From the NCBI GenBank assembly GCA_964496695.1, contig CAZCBE010000012.1:1-64000 (forward strand): 64,000 nucleotides of DNA, in the 5' to 3' direction. This stretch comes from SXTU01 sp964496695. Its GTDB lineage: Bacteria > Verrucomicrobiota > Verrucomicrobiia > Limisphaerales > SXTU01. Positions 57,482 through 64,000 of this stretch are shown piece after piece. Within the stretch, counting starts at the first letter, position 1; each line of letters opens with the position of its first letter. Position numbers and translations under genes: made by a program. The notes below the pieces were generated by a model that was not told where the DNA came from, searched no databases, and saw only the letters and a program-made list of their open reading frames with translations.

Positions 57482-60400
57482 ATGAAGGCTGACTTGCAGA
57501 GAACCATCGGACTCGGGGGAAACGCTTCGCCGCTCACGGACCCCAAGCTCGTCACCTACATCAATCTCAAGCTCGCCGCGCTCGGGTGCCCCACCCTCGC
57601 CACGGCGGACGCGGCGGAGTTCCGCGACCTGACCGAGTCGTTGCTCGCGCGGCATCGGGAAACGGAGCGGCTGCTGGCGGACTATCAGGCCCCGGTGGAC
57701 TGGCGCATCCAGCAGTTCCTCGACGAATACCTCCACGAGACCGGCGTGTCCGTGCGGCTGCCGCACCAGACTTTCGTGCTGGACCGCCACGGCGTCGCCC
57801 GCGCCCTTTCGCTGCCGCCGGACCGCGATGAGTTCGTCTCCGACATCGTCAGCTCCTACCGCGTGCGGCAGGGCGTGCTGCACAACCCGGCCAAGGACCG
57901 GCGCACCACGGCGGGCGTGTTCCACGTCGCGGAAGGCGGGCTGCCCATCCCCGACGACAAGAAGGCCGTGCCCGTCCACACCGCCGCGCGGATGCTCCAG
58001 TTCGCGCTGAAGCCGCCTGCGGCCTTGCTGCACCTGCCCTTTACCGCCACGCAGCCGGTGCCGGCGGAGTGCTTCGTTTCACTCCTCCTGCGCCCGCTCG
58101 TCTGCCCCGCTGTGCCGGGCTTCTGCCCCGAAAAGACGATGGAGATCCGGTTCTTCGCGCCGGGCAACCTCGTCAGCAATCTCGACTTCGTCGAAAGCAT
58201 TTTCGGCAATGCCGGCGATCCCTACCTGCCGGTCAACGACGCCGCGCTGGACGTGGAGCATTGGACCGGCCACACGGGCTGCGTCATCCTCGCGCCGCAT
58301 CTCATCACGGTGACCAAGAAGGAAGCCGGCCTGCCCATGTGGGACAAGGCCACCGAACGCCAGCGCCGCGATGGCATGTGCTGGCGCGAGGAAGGGGAAC
58401 TCTACAACGGCGGCTCCGCCTTCAAGCTCACCATGCGCGACGAGTCCGGCGTCATCGTGACGATGATCGCGGACAACTACTTCGGCTACTGCAAGAAAGA
58501 GGTGAAGACGCAGATCAGCTACGCGGCGAATCTCTTCGGTCTCTGCGAGGAGGAGCACGCGGGTGGCGCGCTGGTCTTCCCCAGCTATGATCTCGGCGAG
58601 GAATTCGCCGGCGGCGTGCATGTGCAGGACCGCGGCCATTCCTTCGCGGATGCGGCGGCGATGTTCCAGGACGTGATGGAGCTGAAGCCCGAGGGCTACG
58701 CGGTGGACCGCAAGTTCGCTGACATTCTCTACGTGCCGGAGGATGCGAGCTTCGACCTCCGCACGCAGGCCGTGGCGTGGACCAACGAGCAGGGCCCGCA
58801 GACCCTCAAGCTGCTGGCCGGCCGCTCTTATGTGCGTCCCAGCGGCTACAAGGTCCAGATGGAAAAGCCCGGCAACCGCGCCTGGCGGCTGGTCGGCACG
58901 CGGGGCGAAGGCACCTTCTGCCACAAGCCCAGCACCGTCTCCGGTGGCGGCAAGTCTGAGATTTCCAAATCCCTCTCCGACGCGATCCTGCAGGGGCCGG
59001 TATTCGTGGCGGACTTCAAGCGGGACTTCGACACCGTGGCGGAGCTGATCGGGCGCGATTACTCGCTGCGCTTCCGCGACGCGGAGCGCAACGGCACGGA
59101 CACCCGCCCGCTGCTGGGCCGCGAGCGCTCCCTCGGCTCCGTCATCAAACTGCTCACGCCCTCGCCGCGCGATTACTCGGACGAGTTCAACGCGTGGCTC
59201 GAATCCATCCCGCAGTATGTGAAGGAGCTGGTCTTCGTGGTGAAGCGCTTCTTCAAGCCGGAGTGGGGCCAGAACTGGCGCGAGCACTTCGGCGTGGACA
59301 TCGTCAACGGCGTCCCCGGCAACGAGCTGAAGTGCGACAACCGCAAGCTGGTGACCAACTACCTGCGCGTGGGCTTTGACACCGACGGCGCCTGGCGCGT
59401 GTTCAGCCTGCGCAAGGATTTTCACCCCGCGATGAAGCTCCAGCAGGAGGACGACATCAGCGCGAGCGTGGTGGTGCCTCCCGACGCACTTCGTGGTAGT
59501 GGGGCAGGTGTCCCGCCCGCGTCGGAACAAAAGCCCGGTGCCGGCCGCTCGCTCAAGTTCGTCCAGAACTGCGAATACCGCCTGTTCCAGCGCCCCGACG
59601 ACGCCATCCATCGGGGCTACGACAAACAGGCCGAGAGCGATTTCGCCCAGCCAGGGAATTTCTTCTCAAACTACCAGCCGCTCACCCGCGTGGACGCGGA
59701 GCGTGAGCTGGAGGACAGCATCAACTTCGTAAAGTTCACGCCGCCGATGGCCGACCTCATCCGGGCTGCGGCCCGGGAGGCGGGGCGGCCCAAGTTCTTC
59801 GTGAGTTCCGCGCAGCCCCGCATCGTGGACGGCAAGATGACGAAGAACCCGCGCTATCTCCAAAGCCGCCACGATCTCGTCCAGCCGCGCGAGTTCCACC
59901 TGGCCGAGATGGCCACGCGCCTCTTCCGCCGCATCCCGACGAGCGAGCCGCTGCACCGGCCGGTCAACGCCGTGCTGCCGGGCCGCCGCAACAACCCGCC
60001 CGAGCCGGGGGTGCGGCCGCTGTGCGTCTTCAATCCGATCCACCATCTCGAACTGCCGGAGCTGTTCATCGAGTTCATTTCGAGCATGACCGGCAAGTCG
60101 CCTTCCACCACGGGCGCGGGCTCCGAGGGCGCACTGACCAAGGGACCGTTCAACGCGCTGCATCCGATCATTGACCTGAACAACGCGGTGGTAAGCTACA
60201 TCCTCACCGGTGCCGGCGTGTTCCTCACCTGCGCGGGGCACGTCGGCCCCAAGGTGCGCGTGGATCATGACATCAGCTTGCTTGTGCCGGAGCTGTGGTG
60301 CCGCCTCGGTCCTGAGGAGCGCGACCCGGAGTTCCTCAAGCGCGAGGGCTATCTGGAGCGCTGCGAGGACATTGAAATCAACGGGCAGCCGGTGCTTATG

Positions 60401-60958
60401 AGCCGCCTGGGCTGGCGCATCACCGGGCGGTTCGTGCGCCACTATTTCGGGCGCGTCTTCAACTACCCGCACAGCGTCTTCACCGACGAGATGCTGCGGC
60501 CCGAGCTGCAGGACGGCGCAGCCTTCGCCGACGGCGTGGACAACATCGTCACCACCGCGCGCGGCGTGGCGGGGCATTACTTCGCGGACGGCGGCATCGA
60601 GCTGGCCTGTCCGCCGCTGCGGGCGCTGCTGCACATCATGCAGGACGGCCACCACGAGGGGCGCGCCCTCTCGCACCCGGACATCCGTGCGCTCTTCACC
60701 CGCGAGGCGCTGCTGGCCAGCGACTGGTATGCGGAGCGCCTGAAGGCCAAGCAGGCGGCTGACGTGAAGCTCTGGCAGCGCCGGGTGAAGAACCTCGATT
60801 CGTTCCTCGCGCGGACGAACACCAGTGGCGTCACCACCCAGCTCAACATCCGCGCGCGCTTCGACTCCGCCTGGGCCGAACTGCGCCGCGCCTCCACCCC
60901 CGGGCATCTCGCCGGCCTGCGCGGCACGCTCGGCCTGCAGCCCCGCCTGCGCCTGTGA
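57482..60958 (+). CDS. 1158-aa cytoplasmic protein, possible PPi-type PEP carboxykinase
   Basis: No signal or membrane segment. Near residues 483-495 is 'STVSGGGKSEISKSL', a glycine-rich Lys-Ser loop resembling a phosphate-binding loop. Near 866-884 is 'SMTGKSPSTTGAGSEGALTK', then 'GPFNALHPIIDLNNA'. Size (about 129 kDa) and these loops bring to mind the PPi-dependent PEP carboxykinases (about 1150 aa), which convert oxaloacetate and PPi to PEP, CO2 and phosphate. This is from memory of the family and unverified. At residues about 669-688 a segment 'GSGAGVPPASEQKPGAG' looks like translated palindromic repeat. Its stop overlaps the GTG of the next gene. Confidence 0.5.
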   Translation: MKADLQRTIGLGGNASPLTDPKLVTYINLKLAALGCPTLATADAAEFRDLTESLLARHRETERLLADYQAPVDWRIQQFLDEYLHETGVSVRLPHQTFVLDRHGVARALSLPPDRDEFVSDIVSSYRVRQGVLHNPAKDRRTTAGVFHVAEGGLPIPDDKKAVPVHTAARMLQFALKPPAALLHLPFTATQPVPAECFVSLLLRPLVCPAVPGFCPEKTMEIRFFAPGNLVSNLDFVESIFGNAGDPYLPVNDAALDVEHWTGHTGCVILAPHLITVTKKEAGLPMWDKATERQRRDGMCWREEGELYNGGSAFKLTMRDESGVIVTMIADNYFGYCKKEVKTQISYAANLFGLCEEEHAGGALVFPSYDLGEEFAGGVHVQDRGHSFADAAAMFQDVMELKPEGYAVDRKFADILYVPEDASFDLRTQAVAWTNEQGPQTLKLLAGRSYVRPSGYKVQMEKPGNRAWRLVGTRGEGTFCHKPSTVSGGGKSEISKSLSDAILQGPVFVADFKRDFDTVAELIGRDYSLRFRDAERNGTDTRPLLGRERSLGSVIKLLTPSPRDYSDEFNAWLESIPQYVKELVFVVKRFFKPEWGQNWREHFGVDIVNGVPGNELKCDNRKLVTNYLRVGFDTDGAWRVFSLRKDFHPAMKLQQEDDISASVVVPPDALRGSGAGVPPASEQKPGAGRSLKFVQNCEYRLFQRPDDAIHRGYDKQAESDFAQPGNFFSNYQPLTRVDAERELEDSINFVKFTPPMADLIRAAAREAGRPKFFVSSAQPRIVDGKMTKNPRYLQSRHDLVQPREFHLAEMATRLFRRIPTSEPLHRPVNAVLPGRRNNPPEPGVRPLCVFNPIHHLELPELFIEFISSMTGKSPSTTGAGSEGALTKGPFNALHPIIDLNNAVVSYILTGAGVFLTCAGHVGPKVRVDHDISLLVPELWCRLGPEERDPEFLKREGYLERCEDIEINGQPVLMSRLGWRITGRFVRHYFGRVFNYPHSVFTDEMLRPELQDGAAFADGVDNIVTTARGVAGHYFADGGIELACPPLRALLHIMQDGHHEGRALSHPDIRALFTREALLASDWYAERLKAKQAADVKLWQRRVKNLDSFLARTNTSGVTTQLNIRARFDSAWAELRRASTPGHLAGLRGTLGLQPRLRL

Positions 60959-61623
60959 GCCAGCGGCTGAAGCACTGCGGCTGCGGCCAGGCCAATGCCG
61001 AGCACGACGCCTTCTGCGTCCGCTGCGGCCAGCCCATTCTAGACGTCGTCGCCGTCCTGGCGGAGCCGGCCCGGCCGGAGCCCAAGCCCGAGCTGGTCGC
61101 CGCCCCCGCCGTTCCCGCCGTGGTCACCAGCGCCAAGAAGGTCTGTCCGCTCTGCGGCACGGTGAACGAGTTCTTCGCCTTCCTCTGTGGAGGCGCGGGC
61201 TGCGGCAATGATCTGAGCGGAGTCGTGCCCAGTGGCGGCACGCCCGCGGCAGAGCCGGCCGCCCCGCCCGTGGTGGCGGCATCCGCTGTCCCGGCGCAGC
61301 CCCGGCTGGACTTGTCCGTCGGCGCGCAGACCTTCGAGTGCCGGGACGGCGACTTCATCGGGCGCGAAGGCACGGTAGGCTGCCAGGTTTTTGCCGGCAT
61401 CGGCACGGTGTCACGACGGCATGTGGGCCTCACCTGTCGCGACGGGCAGTGGTTTGTCACCGCGCTGGCGGGGGTGCAGAACATCACGCAGCTCGATGGC
61501 CGCGAACTTCCGCGCGGTGTCCCGCAGCCGCTCGCCGGCGAGCACACCTTAAAGATGTCCACGCAGTGCGAGGTGAGGCTGAAGGTCGAAAACTCCAAGC
61601 TCCAAATAAGCTCCAAGCTTTAA
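60955..61623 (+). CDS. Zinc-ribbon and FHA domain protein
   Basis: 222 aa from GTG at 60955, overlapping the previous stop. Two zinc-ribbon-like Cys sets: 'HCGCGQANAEHDAFCVRCG' (8-26) and 'CPLCGTVNEFFAFLCGG' (63-79). The FHA domain spans about 118-212: 'FECRDGDFIGREGTVG', 'IGTVSRRHVGLTCRDGQWF' with the conserved Ser-Arg-Arg-His. FHA domains bind phosphothreonine. The last residues ('ENSKLQISSKL') are encoded by a CCAAGCT-type heptamer array, so the original C-terminus has probably been replaced by repeat. A kinase partner is not adjacent. Confidence 0.8.
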   Translation: MSQRLKHCGCGQANAEHDAFCVRCGQPILDVVAVLAEPARPEPKPELVAAPAVPAVVTSAKKVCPLCGTVNEFFAFLCGGAGCGNDLSGVVPSGGTPAAEPAAPPVVAASAVPAQPRLDLSVGAQTFECRDGDFIGREGTVGCQVFAGIGTVSRRHVGLTCRDGQWFVTALAGVQNITQLDGRELPRGVPQPLAGEHTLKMSTQCEVRLKVENSKLQISSKL

Positions 61624-61862
61624 AGGGGTGCCTCTGGACACTGCCCACGAAAACCGACGGAGCGCGGGTCTGTGACCCGCAGCAACGTCCGAACCTCCGT
61701 CCCGCTCGCCTATACGAACCGCAAGGGACAAGGGCGGCCGCTGCGGGTCGCAGCCCCGCGCTCCGGGGGGCAGTGCCGAGACACGCCCGCTCCAAAGGCC
61801 CGTCTGGAGCGCCGACGGCCGGTTGGAATTTGAAAATTGGAGCTTGGGGTTTGGAGCTTTCT
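61588..61862. repeat. Three-layer nested inverted repeat between FHA and AAA+ genes
   Basis: Outer layer: heptamers CTCCAAGCTCCAAATAAGCT (from 61593) and their inverse (61822-61862). Middle: GGTGCCTCTGGACACTGCCC (about 61626) and GGGCAGTGCCGAGACACGCC (about 61779), the arms of the 1292-1442 element. Inner: GGAGCGCGGGTCTGTGACCC (about 61659) and GGTCGCAGCCCCGCGCTCCG. The outer left arm overlaps the FHA stop. No gene lies in the 61624-61901 gap. Confidence 0.78.
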
Positions 61863-61901
61863 CCTGTTCGCCATTCCTTCGGGCTGCTATTCACCACTCG
61901 T

Positions 61902-63857
61902 ATGCCCGCCGAAGCCGAGTTCCTCGCTGATGCCGCCACCCCCCGCTGGATCAAGGACGTGCTCCGCTTCCTGCCGGTGAAGTCCCAGTTCATCCTCTCC
62001 GGCAATATCCGCGACCGCTACCCGTTCTTGCTCGAGGCCGCCCAGCCCGCGAAACCAGCGGTGCCCGCCAAGGACGACCAGCCCGAGCAGCCCGCCGTCC
62101 CCGCGCAGCCGCCGAAGTATGTGCCGCTCGCCCTGACCGCGTGCGTGACCGAGGCGCTCAAGCTGCGCGGCTACCAGTTCTTCCTGGAATACAACGCGGT
62201 CGAGGGCTTCGGCGTCATCACCCCGCGCGGCGAGTTCGCCGACGTCACGCGCAAGTTCTTCGCCGACACCTTCAAGCTGACCTTCGACAACACCGGCCGC
62301 GCGAAGTGCAGCCTGGCCAAGGCACTGGAGACGCTCGACCGCGTGGTTGCGCACAAGGAGCACTTCGTCGCCGTGTTCCTCGACTTCGCCTCGCGCTTCG
62401 TGAAGCGCGTGGACTCGCTCGATGCGTGCGAGCACGAGTTCTTCAGCAAGGCGCTCGTGCAGTGCCACGCCGCCCAGCCGCACATCACCGCCGCGAACTC
62501 GCTCGCCCAGTTCAACTCCGTCTTCTGGCTGTGCGACAAGGAGAACGACCTGCCCGACTGGCTGGTGCTCAACAACCCGCGCCTCCGCGCCGTGACCATC
62601 CCGCGTCCGGACCACATCATCCGCCGCGCGCTCATCACCCAGATCACCCCCAGCCTGCCGGGCTTCATCGAGGCGGAGGAGAAGCGGCGCGAGGATCTGC
62701 ACGATGTCTTTGTGGAGCAGACCGAAGGCATGGTGCTCACCGATGTCATCGCCATCACGCAGCTCTGCCGGCGCGAGCAGCTCAAGTTCGACGACATCGG
62801 CGAGGCCGTGCGCCGCTACAAGCTCGGCGTGACGGAAGACCCGTGGAAGCGGCTGGACCGGAAGAAAATCGCCAACGCGGGCGAGTTCATCCGCCGCCGC
62901 ATCAAGGGCCAGCAGGCGGCCGTCACCAAGGCGCTGGACATCGTGAAGCGCGCCGTCACCGGCCTCAGCGGCTCGCAGGGATCGCGGGCGGGCGGCAAGC
63001 CGCGCGGTGTGATGTTCCTCGCCGGGCCGACCGGCACCGGCAAGACCGAGCTGGCGAAGACGCTCACCGAGCTGCTCTTCGGCGACGAGCGTGCCTACAT
63101 TCGCTTCGACATGTCGGAGTTCTCCGCCGAGCACGCGGACCAGCGGCTCATCGGCGCGCCGCCCGGCTACATCGGCTCGGACATGGGCGGCGAACTGACC
63201 AATGCGATCCGCGAGAAACCGTTCTCCGTCGTGCTTTTCGATGAGATCGAAAAAGCCCACCCGCGCATCCTCGACAAGTTCCTCCAGATTCTCGACGACG
63301 GCGTGCTCACCAGCGGACGCGGCGAGCGGGTTTATTTCAGCGAGGCGGTCATCATCTTCACGTCGAACCTGGGCATCTACAAACACGACGAGGAGGGCCG
63401 CCGCGTGCTGAACGTCCAGCCGGACGAGGCCTACGAACAGGTCGAGCAGAAGGTCCGCAGCGAGATCGCGAACTACTTCAAGCTCCAGCTCAACCGCCCG
63501 GAAATCCTCAACCGCATCGGTGAGAACATCGTGGTCTTTGACTTCATCCGGCCCGCCATCGCGACGCTGATCTTTGACAAAATGGTCGCCGGCATCCTCG
63601 CCCGGCTGGCCGACCAGCAGCGCATCAAGGTGACGCTGACCGATGAGGTGAGGGTCGTGCTGCGCGAGCACTGCCTGCGCGACCTGAGCAACGGCGGGCG
63701 CGGCGTGGGCAACCAGCTTGAGGCGTGGCTCATCAACCCGCTGGCCCGCGCGCTCTTCGATGCGGACGTGGGCGAAGGCGGCACCGTGACCATCACCGCC
63801 CTCGAACTCACCGACGGCGTGCCGACCGTGCGGGTGCAGGCACCTCAGTCAATTTGA
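61902..63857 (+). CDS. ClpA/B-type AAA+ ATPase with a degenerate first module
   Basis: 651 aa from the ATG at 61902. Upstream in-frame codons come from repeats. The N-terminal half (about 1-330) is an AAA-like module without Walker A ('SQFILSGNIRDRYPFLLE', 'FVAVFLDFASRF'). The C-terminal half is a ClpB/ClpX-like ATPase: Walker A 'GPTGTGKTELAK' (about 376-387), 'GAPPGYIGSD', Walker B 'VLFDEIEKAHP' (442 on), sensor 'FTSNLG' and the D2-small domain 'QLNRPEILNRIGENIVVFDF'. No N-domain or M-domain is seen. Context with the FHA and 1158-aa proteins suggests a phospho-regulated remodelling unit; this is inference. Confidence 0.85.
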   Translation: MPAEAEFLADAATPRWIKDVLRFLPVKSQFILSGNIRDRYPFLLEAAQPAKPAVPAKDDQPEQPAVPAQPPKYVPLALTACVTEALKLRGYQFFLEYNAVEGFGVITPRGEFADVTRKFFADTFKLTFDNTGRAKCSLAKALETLDRVVAHKEHFVAVFLDFASRFVKRVDSLDACEHEFFSKALVQCHAAQPHITAANSLAQFNSVFWLCDKENDLPDWLVLNNPRLRAVTIPRPDHIIRRALITQITPSLPGFIEAEEKRREDLHDVFVEQTEGMVLTDVIAITQLCRREQLKFDDIGEAVRRYKLGVTEDPWKRLDRKKIANAGEFIRRRIKGQQAAVTKALDIVKRAVTGLSGSQGSRAGGKPRGVMFLAGPTGTGKTELAKTLTELLFGDERAYIRFDMSEFSAEHADQRLIGAPPGYIGSDMGGELTNAIREKPFSVVLFDEIEKAHPRILDKFLQILDDGVLTSGRGERVYFSEAVIIFTSNLGIYKHDEEGRRVLNVQPDEAYEQVEQKVRSEIANYFKLQLNRPEILNRIGENIVVFDFIRPAIATLIFDKMVAGILARLADQQRIKVTLTDEVRVVLREHCLRDLSNGGRGVGNQLEAWLINPLARALFDADVGEGGTVTITALELTDGVPTVRVQAPQSI

Positions 63858-63874
63858 CCTGATTCCGAAGCGGA

Positions 63875-63948
63875 GCCCGCGAAACAAGCCAAACATGCGA
63901 AAAGGAAGGGGAAGGAGTTTTGCGCGGAATTTCGCGTGTTTCGCGGGC
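63875..63948. repeat. CCCGCGAAACA inverted repeat at window end
   Basis: GCCCGCGAAACAAGCC (63875-63890) and TTTCGCGTGTTTCGCGGGC (ending 63948) are inverted partners. The second arm recurs near 21568-21585. The last 50 bases show nothing else. Confidence 0.6.
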
Positions 63949-64000
63949 ACTAGTTTGGAATCCGAGTTTCAAAACGCGAGCTGCACCACACGATCCTGCA

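Noticed and set aside
1..64000. tRNA, rRNA or riboswitch genes
   Set aside because: No cloverleaf, rRNA core or known riboswitch consensus was recognised by eye. A covariance-model search would be decisive.

Overview
The window is about 65% GC and gene-dense. It looks like a chromosomal segment of a Verrucomicrobiota bacterium, most likely near the Pedosphaera/Limisphaerales group. This is inferred from content: a DUF1080 hydrolase, a sialate O-acetylesterase, a DUF6807 (PmoA-type) protein, DUF58 and DUF4175-like proteins, squalene-cyclase-like toroid proteins, an eight-IPT secreted protein with a 'fyRLrsP' tail, and hopanoid side-chain enzymes. Housekeeping anchors are rplU-rpmA-obg, purB, maf, comF, a UvrD/PcrA helicase and livG/livF. 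I saw no rRNA, tRNA, CRISPR array, phage module or transposase gene.

Layout. 0.2-7.7 kb: a CxxCH toroid protein and a TRAP-T-like helical protein on the minus strand. These diverge from a small lipoprotein followed by hpnH and hpnJ (hopanoid side-chain radical SAM enzymes), then a large exported protein of unknown function. 8.4-13.2 kb, minus strand: obg, rpmA, rplU, an SDR oxidoreductase, a GH18-like protein interrupted by an in-frame TAG, and a Ser/Thr kinase homologue lacking the VAIK lysine. 13.3-15.0 kb: a CPBP protease overlapping comF. 15.6-20.0 kb, minus strand: UvrD-like helicase, maf, DUF58, and a small protein coupled to it. 20.3-28.9 kb: DUF1080, an outer-membrane barrel, an MFS/spermidine-synthase fusion, an ankyrin protein and a sialate esterase. 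29.2-38.6 kb: five minus-strand genes whose ends overlap (DUF4175-like, toroid protein, three paralogous secreted proteins). 38.8-45.7 kb: sixA plus a 2Fe-2S ferredoxin, a C39-like protein, an AMP-binding enzyme, a DUF4410 lipoprotein, and a degenerate M50/cyclic-nucleotide-binding protein coupled to a GspG-like/Sel1 protein. 46.2-53.3 kb: livG, a 93-aa protein, livF, the IPT protein, purB and a holin-like membrane protein. 53.8-63.9 kb: DUF6807, DUF6600-like, then an operon of a 1158-aa protein (possibly PPi-type PEP carboxykinase), a zinc-ribbon/FHA protein and a ClpB-like AAA+ protein.

The most unusual signal is in the repeats. Most of the longer gaps between genes hold inverted repeats, of two kinds. 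(1) Inverted pairs of degenerate heptamer arrays, in which the heptamer word differs between loci (for example TTGGAAT, TTGGTCA, TTTAGTG, TTCAGTG, TGCGTGG). (2) Composite palindromes built from exchangeable outer arms and inner cores, sometimes three layers deep. In the 29.2-38.6 kb operon a heptamer inverted repeat sits at all four gene-gene junctions, just downstream of the overlapping stop/start. It is translated there as the N-terminal region of the next protein, and in two or three of the four it appears to supply signal-peptide parts. No function or novelty can be proven from sequence alone, but this is the feature I would follow up first.
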